This document shows positions 1-11,089 of a stretch of 64,000 nt of DNA, in pieces. Location: contig NC_061121.1 in NCBI RefSeq assembly GCF_002878395.1, forward strand, positions 46,782,649 through 46,846,648, given 5' to 3'. Every line of letters starts with the position of its first letter. Position 1 is the first letter of the stretch. The position numbers were made by a program, and so were the translations under genes. The notes under the pieces are model-generated. The model saw only the letters and a list, made by a program, of their open reading frames with translations. It did no database searches and was not told the DNA's origin. This stretch comes from Capsicum annuum (lineage: Eukaryota; Streptophyta; Magnoliopsida; Solanales; Solanaceae).

Positions 1-243
1 TTGTAAATACTACAAGGCTTGATATAGCCTTTTTGGTTAATTCGCTAGCAACATATAGTTTTGCTCCTACTAGGAAATATTGAAATGGGATCAAACACAT
101 ATTGTGGTATCTAAAAAGACCGATATGAGCTTATTTTATTCTAAAGATTGCAGTCTCGATCTTGTTAGTTATATTGATTCTGGGTGCTTATCTGACCCGA
201 ATAAAAATCGATCACAAACAAGCTATGTATACATCTGTGGGGG
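1..243 (+). pseudogene. Ty1/copia polyprotein fragment, RT C-terminus and start of RNase H (5' piece)
   Basis: Plus-strand translation reads as the copia stretch that links reverse transcriptase to RNase H: an ANTTR-like start, then SLATYSFAPTRKYWNGIKH, then FYSKDCSLDLVSYIDSGCL and a YVYICGG end. The reading is cut at about 243 by another LTR element and resumes at 3094 with GTA-type residues, so both pieces belong to one interrupted copia element whose 5' half lies outside the window. It is not a working gene: it lacks a start and has a short deletion relative to the family in the HILRYLRG region. Family assignment is from motif memory. Confidence 0.85.
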
Positions 244-244
244 G

Positions 245-918
245 TGATACAAGCTGAATTGGCTCTATTCTTTTGAGTTTTATGCTTCAAGGACCAAACC
301 TAAGGATCCACGACTTGATCATTCTAGGAAAGCAAGTACGTGATTGGAGGATAGCGTGAATCAAGTGAGTAGCTATATTTGATGATTTCATTCAAGGGAG
401 GAATGAGCAACATCATATTTGGATGATAGTTTGGGCCTCGAAAAAGCAAATGAGCTAATATAGGGCCCAATTAGCATGGTATTTGTCTTTTGGGTCACTT
501 TTGGGTTCAATTAGCATTTAGGGTCACTTTTGGGCCTAATTTATAATTAGATGGCCTTGGACTGTAAATAGCTAGGTTTTCCTTCATTTTTAGATGGTTG
601 ATGAATGATGATGAGAGATACACTTGCGAGTGTTTTTATGCTTGTTGAGAGCTTATTGATTTGTTAAGAAACATAGGTTGCGAGTGGATTAATTTCACTC
701 GGGGTCTTCATAAGAGGTTGTTTCTTCTTGGTAATTGATAGGAAGGTCGTAGGATTTAATATATCCTTTGGTTTTCCTCTCTTTATCATTTTGTGTCAAT
801 CCATCTATCATTTGCTTTTATTGTTTCCATTTCTTTATTTCTTTATTTTGTACTTTCGTATTTAGTATTTTGCTTTATTTTTGTGTCATTTTTATTTTCA
901 TATTTTCGACTCATATCA
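245..918 (+). repeat. 5' LTR of the nested gypsy-like element
   Basis: This repeat matches 2455-3093 over its length, with shared landmarks such as GGATCCACGACTTGATCATT and ACTTGCGAG. It is about 35 bases longer than its partner, through small indels. It starts TG and ends CA, and the primer binding site lies two bases downstream. Confidence 0.9.
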
Positions 919-920
919 TT

Positions 921-933
921 TGGTATCAGAGCC
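921..933 (+). promoter_or_regulatory. Primer binding site, initiator tRNA-Met type
   Basis: TGGTATCAGAGCC lies two bases after the 5' LTR. This is the standard complement of the 3' end of plant initiator tRNA-Met used by many plant LTR retrotransposons. Confidence 0.85.
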
Positions 934-1960
934 GAGCTTGATTTCGTTCCCACGAAGTCAATCTTGGGTCTATTTATGTTGAAAAATCAAAAAATTCAAA
1001 AAAAAAGTCACTATTCACATTTGGTCCTTAGGTCAAATTTTGAGTCTTTGATTTTGTAGTTTTTCTTGTATTTTTGGTGTTAGATTCTTGTTCCCTAACA
1101 CTATTAGGGTCTAAATCTCAAATTTGAGCTCAATCAAAGTTAAATTGGAGGATCTACCATTGTTGAGCTCAAGTTTGAAGAATGAAAGTTAGTGTTAAAA
1201 TCTAAAGTTTTTGATCTAGAATTTGATAAAAATGATGCTTGAAATGTGATTAGAAGGTGGAAAAGAGCTTAGGTTAAAAATTTTATCGCAATCCGAAGAA
1301 GGGTTGAAGAATTAGAGATTTTTGAGTTCTTGGTATTCTTCAGGAGATTCAAATCTTCATCTTGAATTTTCTTCAAAAATTTGGTGTTTGATTCTAAAAA
1401 GAGAAAGAAAAGATGTACAAAAGTGTTGGTACAAAGCACCTTTTTAAGATCCTAAAGAATATTCCAAAGAAGGGGCCAAAGAGGGACCATTTTAAGTATA
1501 AAATGGTACAAATGCAAGCTGTCTTGGCTGATCTGTACTGGAACTGCCCTTGAGTTGCGCCTGATCTGCTGCAGTAGCTCAAAAAAGTAAGCTTAGCAAC
1601 CATCTCCATCCAGCCTGACCCAACCTGTGCCCATCCTGCTTCCACACCTCAAAACAGTGTACTTTGCTCTTTGGCTTGCTTTCAAAGTGCGCCTAGGCTG
1701 CCTACATACTTTCAACGTACCTTAACCTTGTTCCAACTCATTTCAACTATCAAAACACTTCATTTACTCAGGTAAAATCTATTAAATTCATCTCTTGATT
1801 CCTCCTTTCAACTCTTTCATTCTTAACACTAATTAACAACTAACACTCAAACTAACAACTAACACTTCAAGTCTTCACTTTTTAATTGAGTAAATTCTCT
1901 TACTTTTAAATGAGTCATTCATAGTTGTTTCATCTTCTTTCTACCATATACTAGGGAGTC

Positions 1961-2146
1961 ATGGGTGGAGCAACTCTTGATACTCTTGTGGAAGCTTTCA
2001 TGGGAATGCAACGAACTGTGGATAGAATAAACAACACCATGACACGTATTGAAGATAAGTTGGCGAGCATGGATAACCGACTCATTAACCTAACAACTGC
2101 TACTACACCAAGGTTCATCCATCAAAATTGTTCCCCAAGACCTTAA
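1961..2146 (+). pseudogene. gag N-terminal remnant of the 245-3093 element
   Basis: A 61-codon frame starts MGGATLDTLVEAFMG and contains a short heptad-like stretch (MTRIEDKLASMDNRLINL). This resembles the N-terminus of gag in the related element at 8420-11729, which reads ILARLETTSRD...LDMDVASMSGRLE. No matrix, zinc knuckle or pol follows in frame, so the gag is broken. Homology between the two N-termini is inferred from pattern and position only. Confidence 0.5.
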
Positions 2147-2454
2147 AAACATGTCCTCTTAACCCAAACAAATACAAATCAAGTTCTACAAGACATTGTT
2201 GTGTCAATCCAAATCAAATTATGCAAAGACCCTTTTCTTTCTAGGTCCACTAACCACGATACTAGCATTGTATCTAGTTTCACTCTTTCTTTTATGCAGG
2301 TTCATAAACAAACAACTTCAAAGAAAGTGCCTTATGAAAATGAGCTTGAAGGACTAAAAGAGTTCTTACCAAAAGATTCTAAGCTTGGAAAGTACGACGA
2401 CAAGTTGATAAAAGAGCTGGATTCGAGGATGAATCCTTTTTAAGAAAGAGAGGA

Positions 2455-3093
2455 TGACACAATTGGCTCCATTCTTTTGGGATCTATGTTTAAAGGATCA
2501 AACCTAAGGATCCACGACTTGATCATTCTAGAAAAGCAAGTACGTGATTGGAGGATAACTTGAAGCGTGAGAGTAGCTACATTTGATAATGTCATCCGAG
2601 GAAGGAATGAACAACATCACATTTGGATAATAACTTGGGCCTCGGAAAAGCATAGGCGCTAATATAGGGCCCAATTAGCATGGTATTTAGCTTTGGATCA
2701 CTTTTGAACCCAATTAGCATTTAGGGTCACTTTTGGGCTCAATTTGTAATAAAATGGTCTTGGCCTAGTAGCTAGGTTTTCCTTCATTTTTAGATGGTTG
2801 ATGAATGATGATGAGAGATACACTTGCGAGTATTTTTAAGCTTGTTAGGAGCTTATTGATTTGTTGAGAAACGTAGGTTGCAAGTGAATTTTTTCCACTC
2901 GAGGTCTTCGTAAGAGGTTGATGTTTTTTGGTAATTGATAGGAAGGTCGTTGAGTTTAATATACCCTTTGGTTGTCCTCTCTATATCATTTTGTGACAGT
3001 CTATCTATCATTTATTTTTATTGTTTTTATTTCTTTGTTTCCTTGTTTTGTGTTTTCATATTTAGTGTTTTCCTTTATTTTCGACTCATATCA
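2455..3093 (+). repeat. 3' LTR of the nested gypsy-like element
   Basis: Partner of the 245-918 repeat. It is preceded by a polypurine tract (2441-2454), and copia coding sequence resumes directly after it. Confidence 0.9.
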
Positions 3094-3511
3094 GTGGGTA
3101 CTGCCATATTTGGAGATGTACAAAGCAGTCTATCGTAGCCACCTCATCGAACCATGCTGAGATTATAGCTATTCATGAAGCAAGTCGATAGTGTGTGTGG
3201 TTGAGGTTCATGATATATCTCATTCGAGAAAAATATGATTTAAAATATGAAAATTATGTGAAGATAATGCAACATTCATAATGCAACTTAAGGGAGGATT
3301 CATAAAAGGAGATAGAATGAAACATATTTCGTCAAAAAAATTTTATACTCATGAACTCCAAAAGAATGGTGTTATTAACATGCAACAGATTCGTTCAAGT
3401 GGCAATGTTGCTAATTTATTCACCAAGTCTCTTCTAACTGCAACTATCAAGAAAATGGTGAACAAGACCGGGATGCAAAGGTTCAAGGATGTTTTCATTA
3501 GGAGGAGTTAA
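3094..3511 (+). pseudogene. Ty1/copia RNase H C-terminus (3' piece)
   Basis: Continues the copia reading interrupted at 243: GTAIFGDVQSSLS-like residues, then (with frameshift) SNHAEIIAIHEASR. A clean frame from 3281 ends KKMVNKTGMQRFKDVFIRRS and stops at 3511. QQIRSSGNVANLFTKSL is the typical end of Solanaceae copia RNase H. The same end is seen on the minus strand at about 18660 (LIRRS). Broken by at least one frameshift and by the nested element. Confidence 0.82.
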
Positions 3512-3707
3512 TACGCGTTGTACTCTTTTTTTCTTACGAGGTTTTGTCCAAGGTTTTCCTTGTAAGGTTCTAAATGAGGCAGCTAAAATGCGTATTATTA
3601 GAGATGTGTACTCTTTTTTCTTCACTTGATTTTTTTTCACTGAATATTTTCTAGTAAGATTTTAACGAGGCACATTATCTATCAATTAGACATTCGGTGA
3701 GAGGGGG

Positions 3708-3912
3708 CATTATAAATATATTATCATATATAGTGAATGTCTATTTATGGAAAAGTTAGAAACCCCAACATTTTAAACAAAGTTAGTTATTCCCTATAAA
3801 TAAAAAGATTTTCCTTCATTGTATAAAACGACTGAAGAATTTCTCAAGAGAAATAAAGAATTACTCCCTCTTCTCTCTCGCTTCTTCATGTTCTTCCTTA
3901 TATTTCATAACA
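3708..3912 (+). repeat. 3' LTR of the interrupted copia element
   Basis: A G-rich polypurine tract (GAGAGGGGG) precedes a segment containing the ATATAGTGAATGTCTATTTA motif and ending TTTCATAACA. The same landmarks in reverse orientation occur in the copia LTRs at 16521-18451 and 24467-24728. The first two bases appear changed from TG to CA. The partner 5' LTR lies outside the window. Confidence 0.7.
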
Positions 3913-4562
3913 TTTTGTTTATAACGTTACGTTTGTTAGTTAACTTAGCTCACATGGACAATTTAGTACTTGAACAGTTAATTAGACAAACAGTAAATAA
4001 GTAAATATTGAATTAATTAGTTATTAGCATCGTCTTAGTTGATTATGCATGTTGGCATACTTTGTTTAACTTATAAATATCTCGACAGTTACATATTTTT
4101 GATGGAGAAACATTATTCAATTCATAATATATCAAACGAAGTTTCCATCTTGGAATGTGTATATTCGATATGATATCGGAGTTAGACTCATTTCAATTTA
4201 TTGCTTCTGATGTTAGGTCCCTTATTTTATATTATCCATGCTCTAAATCCAGTCCTAAGCAAGCGAGGGGCACTGGAGTCCCACATTGATGAGATTAGGG
4301 GTCCTTGATCTCCTTACATGATTTCGCTCAATTCTCCCCCTCATTAACTACATGTTGATACTGAGTTAGGTCCAACATTTATTTTTTTTAGTATGATATT
4401 AGAGTCAGAGTCGACTAAATTAGATATTGATCTCCGCATGCAATGAGGCCTTTGGCAAATTTGGCAATAATTGAGCTTCAATCTATTTTTCCTCAAGTTA
4501 ATATAATCTATTGGAGCTCTACAATGGCAATTACAGAAAATGAGCGGTTGGTTGATGAAGTG
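3913..4562. other. Non-genic stretch with possible small LTR remnant
   Basis: I find no coding signal here. A segment from about 4211 (TGTTAGGTCCC) to 4377 (TTAGGTCCAACA) has TG...CA ends, and both flanks carry a degenerate GATATYRGAGT motif that recalls a primer binding site. It could be a decayed solo LTR or TRIM, but no target duplication is visible. Confidence 0.3.
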
Positions 4563-5172
4563 TCGATTTGAGATTGCTTATTTCCCAAAAAAAAAATACT
4601 TATTTTGAGAAAAAGACATTTTTATTTGAAAAAAATGATATTTGGTAAACTTACAAAAGTGTTTTTAAAAAAAAATTAGCAACAGTTTTTTTGCTTTTGG
4701 AAAGAAGCAAAAAATTTCTTCTTCTTTTAGAAAAAAAGTAAAAGCAAAAAATTATTTTTTTTCATGACAATTTGATTAAAATTTTATACTTCATATTTAA
4801 ATCGTAATTCCTTATTTTATTTTATAATTTATATATTATTAAAATATATAACTTTTATTTTTTATTATTATGATAACAAATGATAGATGAATCACGTTAC
4901 AATATTATTTTTTGTGTCAGCACTTGTAAATTTTTTATCGAATATTTAATTTTAAATAAGTAATTCATGAATACATGTCTTTTTTGGTCATTTGCCTCAA
5001 AAAAACACTTGTTGGAAAAAATTATTCAAACACAATCTGTTCATCAAAAGTACTTTTCAAATGAATTTGCCAAACACAAATTAATTTTTTTCAAAAGCAC
5101 TTTTTCTAAAAAGTAATTTTATAAAAGTGTTTCTCAAATAAATTATTTTGTAATAGCAATCCCAAACGGGCT
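4563..5172. mobile_element. MITE-like element with degenerate inverted ends
   Basis: The left end reads GATTTGAGATTGCTTATT. The right end on the opposite strand reads CGTTTGGGATTGCTATTAC. Sequence just inside both ends is A-rich with recurring AAAGTGYTTTT patches in inverted relation. No open frame is present. The form fits a hAT-type MITE, but I could not define a target duplication, so the edges are approximate. Confidence 0.42.
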
Positions 5173-5464
5173 CTAATATAAGTAACCTTTTGTACATGCG
5201 ACGCCTTCTGACGGAGTTGGGTACAAATCCTGAAGGAAAAGTATCATATGATCACTTCTAGTGAAGAATAAATTAGGTTTATTGCAAGAATAAAACGTTG
5301 GTTTTTCGTTGGCGCAGAGAAGCAAGTTGTACAATGCTTGATGATTGTGAAAGACATTCAACTACAGTTCGTACACTTCAAATATATATGTATGTCAATG
5401 CACCAACGTAAAATTGAAAAATGTTGCAAAATTGGTACCCAGTTCAGACACTCCTCTCTCTCTC

Positions 5465-5496
<32 letters not shown>

Positions 5497-7616
5497 ACTG
5501 TTTTCTACAGCTGCTGAACAAGGGAGCTAATGGAACTTCAACTTCGAAATAAACAATTGTAAAAGATCTCGAGATCAATTCATATGTTGTGCATTAATCA
5601 CCAGCGTCTAGCTCTTCTGTTGACTAAGAAAATTAAAACATTTCATTAGGCTGCCAGTCAACATTTGAGGGTTCAATCTACCTAGATTACACCCAATTAA
5701 CCTACGAATCTAATATACGTAAAAAGAGCAGTCCAGTGCACTAAGATTCCACTTAGGCACGGGATCTGGAGAAGGCTGGACCACAAGGGTCTTCTATTGT
5801 ACGCAACTTGAATTTGTGACCTCCTAATCACATTGCAGCAACATTACTATCTACACTCAGGTTCCCAGCCCGACTCCAACATACATGAGGCCCAGAATGT
5901 TGATTAGTGCAAATCAATCAAAAGTTGCAGCACAAGCTTGAGTTTAATTTGCAGTAGAGCAGATTCGCACGAGGGCATGATGTCCTATAATGAAGACAGG
6001 TGAAGCTTTTTTTCGTTTTGTTATCAAAACGCTGCTCAAAATATGTATGAAGGCGGAGGAAAGACTAAGACAGTCACCAAGCAATCAGATTCAGTTAACA
6101 CACTTCAATAACATTTCAGGTACAAAAAAGATCTTCCTCTTCTTTCTAAACATCAAAGAGATGGAAAAAGATTGATACAGACCTGTGAGATTGTGGTCAT
6201 CATTAAGCAGTGAAGGCAAAGATGCATCAGCCATTCAACATAGGAATTCATGGAAGGGTATTATGCCATCATCAGAACAGGTTCAAGTGAGATAACAAGT
6301 ACCAAGAAGTAAAAGATCCACATGATGCAGGGAGCTTAGTGAAATGAAGAACGTCTGCAAGTCTGGGACGGATAGAACAAGGGTTGAGAAACTCTAGTAC
6401 ACGAGCTATCAGAAAGTCTAAACGAACGATTAACATGATGCATATCTCAAATATTCACCTACTAGGCTCCAACTGCTATAAGAAAAAAACACCCCTTTAG
6501 AAATGCATTCTGCATTTTTGTCAGCAGCTTAAATAATGCTTCTGCATTCTAGATGCATCGACCTTTGAAGGGAAAACCAGCAACCAGCTAGTAGTAGTTC
6601 GATGTATCTATCACTGTAATACAGTATGGCAGAAGACCTAATGCATCTGAACCATGCTGGACAATCCATAGATTCAGAAGGTCATCCTCTAAAAGTTATT
6701 CATACAAGCGAATCAGAAGAGGGTGAAATTGAAAGAGCTGAAAGCACTATGGAAACTCCAGGGTTGACCCTCATACAAAATAAGGAACCTGATAGTTAAT
6801 ATGAGCTTGAAAACTACAAGATCGAGAAAGGTGTACCGCAAAGCTATAATTACAACGTGAATTAATGAAATGACATAACAAGGAATCCAAGCATAACTTG
6901 AACAAAAAAGAACTTGAACAAAAAGAACAAATGTGGGACTTAAGAAGGAAACCAAATCAAATGAGGGAATAATTGAAACAAAAAGAGGAAGAGACTTTCA
7001 GAAAAAAGACTTTGACATAGCTGTAAAAAGGCCCATCAACTAATGAAACGAACATGTCGTTTGCCCATTCTTTCTCACTGGGAATGTGTTTCCGTCCTTT
7101 CATCAGATGATTGGTCAAAATACTTCAACAGTTCTAACATTTAAGAAACCCCTTCACCTAGAAGTGTATCCATTGATAGGGAATCAAGGACCTCCATAAA
7201 GAGGAACAGACATTCATATAGTTCACCATTCTAATTGAGATAAACAACCGGTTACACGATAAGTTAATCAAATGAAAACCAGTTGTTGCTGATACCTTCT
7301 TCTCGGTTCCTTCTTCCATAACCAGAGCTAAAAAATATTCTTATAATGTGGTCTGGTTGAACATGAGCACAAATGCCTCATCTATTCATCCAAAAAACCT
7401 AAAAAAAAAAAAACATTACTACTCATATGATACTAGGAAATTTGCAACTAAAACATTGCTTAAACACACCTTCGTCTTGCAAAAGTTTTCTACCATGCAT
7501 TCAAAGAACCAAATTGCACATAGTTCATATGTTCCAAATCTATCAAAAGCCAAAAATACCCAAATAAACTTTTGTTACTTCTACTCTAGCAAGAATATCA
7601 CGTATCAACTTCGTAA
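5173..7616. other. Gene-poor stretch
   Basis: About 2.4 kb with no convincing gene. A short CT/CA microsatellite sits at 5451-5500. Two minus-strand ATGs are followed by short frames and GT donors: ATG at about 7322 (MEEGTEKK then GTATCAG) and ATG at about 6235 (MADASLPSLLNDDHNLTG then GTCTGTA). They could be 5' exons, but no downstream coding exon was found, so they are recorded only as candidates. Confidence 0.35.
5718..5880 (-). mobile_element. SINE, TS/SolS-like (tRNA-derived), decayed
   Basis: AGAGCAGTCCAGTGCACTAA, GGAGAAGGCTGGACCACAAG and TGACCTCCTAATCACATTGC are decayed forms of the TS-type Solanaceae SINE body. The better copy is at 14663-14911, where the internal pol III B-box can be read on the minus strand. 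The element is non-coding and relies on LINE machinery in trans. Boundaries are approximate. Confidence 0.72.
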
Positions 7617-7745
7617 ATCGTGGTGTTTGGGCCAGCTTGCACGCACCTCGACTAATTTTAGAAGATAATTGCCACCTCCCAACAGCAAAAGGAGGTAGCT
7701 AAGTCCACCAAGGCTAGACCATATGGGAAGAAATCACCTAGTGGT
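7617..7745 (-). mobile_element. SINE-like element, second family
   Basis: GTGTTTGGGCCAGCTTGC, CACCTCGACTAATT, CAACAGCAAAAGGAGGTAGC and GAAGAAATCACCTAGT together match a conserved eudicot tRNA-derived SINE layout that I recall (Au-like), read on the minus strand. It is non-coding. The family name is from memory; the motif order is seen directly. Confidence 0.5.
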
Positions 7746-7749
7746 TCGC

Positions 7750-7929
7750 GTATGACGTATCATTCTCGCTAAAAGAATGATAAACTAAAACCATTAAGAA
7801 AATTTCTCAAAGCCACAAACTGATTTTTTTTTTTTCAGCTAAGATAAGTTGGGATCTTATTCAGATAAACAACTTATTCAATACAAAAGCAATGACAATA
7901 GTTTTCTACTATGCATTCATGAGATGCAA
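7750..7929 (-). repeat. OSTC 3'-end duplicate, copy 4 (left part), decayed
   Basis: Minus-strand sequence reproduces the end of the OSTC coding region and its 3' UTR. CATTGCTTTTGTATTGAATAA corresponds to codons IAYVMSM in the gene; ATCCCAACTTATCTTAGCTGA corresponds to the last codons and stop; AATGGTTTTAGTTTRTCA is the UTR landmark seen in the copies at 14.2 and 14.5 kb. The copy is cut at about 7929 by an RTE LINE and its remainder resumes at 11775-11812. It is not translatable. Confidence 0.7.
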
Positions 7930-8419
7930 GATTGCAACAACAACATAATAGCCAGTATATTCCCACCCAATGGGGTCTGGGGAGGGTAAGTGTACGCAGT
8001 CCATACCAATACCTCAAATGCGAGATAGAGATGTTGTTTCCAATAGAACCCCGACTCAAAATAAAGCAATCTAAGATAAGGAATAGTAATAGAACAAGAT
8101 ACAATGGAAATTAACATATTCAATAATACCAAATGCAAGATACTCCAAGGACACATCAAACATACAACATCCTAACTCAGACTAACCTTCTACCCTAATT
8201 CACCTCCTCCACCAACTTCCAATCCAAGGTCATGTCCTCGGTAAGCTGAAAATGCTCCACGTCATGTCTAATCACGTTCCTCCAATATTTCTTTGGTTTA
8301 CCTCTACCTTGCTTGAAACCATCCCTAGCCAACCTCTCACACCTCCGCACTGGGGCATCCGTACTCCTCCTCATCACATGACCGAACCATCTCAACCTTG
8401 CTTCCCTCATCTTGGCTTC
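7930..8419 (-). mobile_element. RTE-clade LINE, 3' part (host of an LTR insertion)
   Basis: Minus-strand translation gives [16 protein letters not shown], the conserved C-terminal motif of RTE-type reverse transcriptases, then [23 protein letters not shown]. The 3' end runs through CCCTCCCCAGACCCCA and a (TTG)n tail. The LINE continues beyond the LTR element at 11730-11774 (residues NEVIGDKMGVASVEA). It is 5'-truncated: the 5' junction at 11774 and the tail at 7930 are flanked by ATTGCA of the interrupted OSTC repeat, a short target duplication. Confidence 0.85.
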
Positions 8420-9059
8420 TGATACGGAACAAACAAAGGAACACAAAATCACACCCCAAAACAGTCCACAAATCACAACAAATCGTGGACCAAATGGGGA
8501 CCTCTCTCGGATTCACTATCTAGAACAAGAAAGAAGAGGATACAAGGTGTTAATACACCAAAACAGCCAGCCAACAACAAGTTTAGCAACACAAGATGAA
8601 GCTCCACAATATTACAATAGCAACAAGAACAAACGGGTTACATTAACAACACAAGAAGCCGAAACTAAAACAAGATACAAGATAGGTAGTTAGACAAGTG
8701 TTGATGTAGTCTTAACAACCCAAGAGCATATTCCACTCTTGGACCTTTAAAACTTCACACAACAAACACGTAACTTTTACAATTGACACAAGAGAGGCGT
8801 CCACCACCCAAGCACCAACGTATCAAGCAAAATGCAACACACAAGAGAATCCACCCTTATGTTATGCCCTAGTTTCAATTGGACTCTCTCTCATTCTAAG
8901 AGAAGTATTCTTCAATAATAATGATCAACTAAAGAAATAAACCCTACAATGTTCTATTTATACTACATTACAATAATAGACAAAATGACAAAAGGGCCCT
9001 TTAGTGACTAGTCTTCAAAAATACTCAAAAGTGTCATGCTCATGATCATACTTGTATCA
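8420..9059 (-). repeat. 3' LTR of the gag-only element
   Basis: A 640-bp direct repeat of 11090-11729. In element orientation it starts TGATACAAG and ends CCGTATCA, and it is preceded in that orientation by the purine tract AAGATGGAGAGGA. Confidence 0.92.
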
Positions 9060-9110
9060 TCCTCTCCATCTTGAGAGGAATTTGCCCACAAATTCATAAC
9101 CTCACCTCTT

Positions 9111-10552
9111 TTACAAAGGCACTTCACAATCTCCTTCACACGGCCACACATCTTCTACATCTTCTTCGTCTTGCATTTTAACCTCTTTTGGCTCTCCATC
9201 TTGAGGCTTGCCATCAACCTTAGCCGATTCACTACTTCTTCCCCAAGATATTACAATTTTTCCTCCCTTAGGATCACGTTCCTCCGGTTTGGGCACTCAC
9301 TAGCCTTGTGCCCCCATCCTTGGCATTTGAAGCATTGAAATCCCTTGGGATTAGAAGTAGAATTCAATTTACCTTCATACCTTGGAGGGTGTTTTTGGAC
9401 AACCTTGGTGGCCTCGGGTTGGGTAGCCATGAATGAGTTATCTTTGAGCTCCCTCTCAACCTGTAAAGCCGCATGGAAGATGCCATCTATGGTGTCGAAT
9501 TTGTGAAGCGTCATGCGAGTGGAGATGTCCTTGTTTAACCCAACCTTGAAGCGCACAATGTCATGACTTACTTGCTCGCCTCGGTGGTCAAGTTTCAACA
9601 TCAATTGTTGAAATTCATCGTAGTAAGCCATGACACTCTTGTTCCCTTGCCTCAGATTGTACAATTTAGCAAGGAGCTCATGCCTATAAGCGTCGAGCAA
9701 GTACCTTTGTCGCATAAGGTTCTTCAATCGAAACCAAGGAGAAGGTTGTCCCCCAATCATCTCATTCCCAAACCGTTTAACATACTCCCACCATGTATTA
9801 GCATACCCTTCGAAGTGAGCTATAGCATAACAACTTTTTTTTTCTTCGGTGTGAGATCATTAAGTTGGAAGATCTTGTCACAAGATGACTCCCATGCAAG
9901 GTAGGCTTCGGGATCACTCTCACCTTTGAAAACGGGAAGGCTCACTTTGATAGAATTGAGACCTACATCTTGGTTTGGGTGGCCATCTCTCACCTCTCGG
10001 CCTAACTCCCCATGTCTACGCCTCATTCTTTCTTCCCTCAAGTAAACATCATCATACGGCCCATAACCATCATGTTGTCCTCTTAACATGGATGGGTCTA
10101 TTTGGGTTAAGTGGAGCTTGTAGTGGCGGGATTGGATTTGGAAAGTGAGGTCTTTGGTCAAGTGGAGTTTGGATGGGAGGGTTCAGGTTTGGTGATGGTA
10201 TTTGGGTTCCAAGCCCTTCTTGTTAGACTTGGTGGAGTGGAGGATGGCTTGGTCTATCTTGTTCTCGGCTTTGGGAGTAAAGATTGGTTTGATTTATGGC
10301 AATTGGTGTATATTGCATTTGGTGCAAGGTCTCGAGAGTATAAGTTGGGGAAATGTTTTAAGGGGTAGAAGGTCGACTCCTTTGACTTTCCACACGTTCT
10401 AATCTCCCACTCATTGATGCCACATCCATATCTAATTTCTCAAGACCCACATTCAACCTAGCCACATCTCGGGACGTAGTTTCAAGGCGAGCCAAAATGA
10501 GATTGATGGCATTACTATCCATTGTATGAGCATTTGAAGCCTCGGGTTCCAT
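9111..10552 (-). pseudogene. gag pseudogene with CCHC zinc knuckle
   Basis: Gag protein of the 8420-11729 element, which would form the retroviral-like particle and bind RNA. The start is at 10552 (MEPEASNAHTMDSNAIN), followed by a heptad region. An Arg-rich segment with SIKVSLPVFKGESDPEAYLAW comes at about 9900-10000. The core gag fold (YLLDAYRHELLAKLYNLRQG...VMAYYDEFQQLMLKLD) lies at 9530-9730, and the knuckle CFKCQGWGHKASECPNRR at about 9290-9345. The reading is broken by a shift between 10358 and 10161, another in the A-run at about 9835-9845, and one near 9260, after which the frame ends in an acidic tail at 9111. It is not functional as it stands. Confidence 0.87.
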
Positions 10553-11075
10553 TGTGGTGGTATCAAAAATAACCCTTCAAGTTACGGTCCAATCAAGATA
10601 CCAAATTAGTCCGCAACGTCACACAACAATACAATGCAAAACCTACAACACAAAACACATGTTATTGCAATACAACCTCCCACAATGAGATCCCACCTTC
10701 AAGTTTCTTCAAACTCAAGCTCAACATTGGTGGATGGCTCAAATAACCTCCAATTTAGCTCAAATTCGAATCTTATACTCCTATAGTGTTAGAGAACACA
10801 AATCTAACACTAAAAACACAAGAAAAACGCAAAATCAAAAACTCAAAATTTGACCTAGGATCAAAAACGGATTTAGGGGGGATTTTCGATTTTGACACTT
10901 CTTTTTTTGTTGGAATTTTCAATTTCTCTACTCTAATAGTGTTAGGGAACAAGATCTAACACTAGAAACACACAAAAATCAAGTTTTTTGAAAGACCCAA
11001 AAAACATGAACAGTAACTTTTTTTTTTCAAGATAACAATCCCAAGATTGATTTTGTTGGAACAAAATCAAACCTT

Positions 11076-11087
11076 GCTTTGATACCA
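11076..11087 (-). promoter_or_regulatory. Primer binding site of the gag-only element
   Basis: The minus-strand TGGTATCAAAGC lies two bases inside the 5' LTR. It is one base from the initiator tRNA-Met type seen at 921. Confidence 0.78.
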
Positions 11088-11089
11088 AA

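Larger units (their letters stand above)
245..3093 (+). mobile_element. Short gypsy-like LTR retrotransposon with gag remnants, nested in copia
   Basis: Two direct repeats, 245-918 and 2455-3093, begin TGA and end TATCA. The left one is followed by an initiator-methionine primer binding site (921-933), and the right one is preceded by a purine-rich tract ending AGAGAGGA. Host bases on the two sides are GGGGG (240-244) and GTGGG (3094-3098), a 5-bp target duplication with one mismatch. The interior (919-2454) has no pol domains. It holds a 61-codon gag-like N-terminus at 1961 and a tail resembling the 3' end of gypsy polyproteins (2201-2443). It fits a deleted or gag-only non-autonomous element. 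Confidence 0.88.

Noticed and set aside
793..1059. 88-codon hydrophobic frame
   Set aside because: It lies across an LTR and its primer binding site. Phe/Ser richness comes from T-rich LTR sequence, and no family is recognised.
8412..8693. Repeated 93-codon frame, also at 11079-11363
   Set aside because: The two copies are the same part of a pair of LTRs read on the wrong strand; the similarity is LTR duplication, not a gene family.
9563..9904. 113-codon plus-strand frame
   Set aside because: It is the antisense shadow of the gag core on the minus strand.
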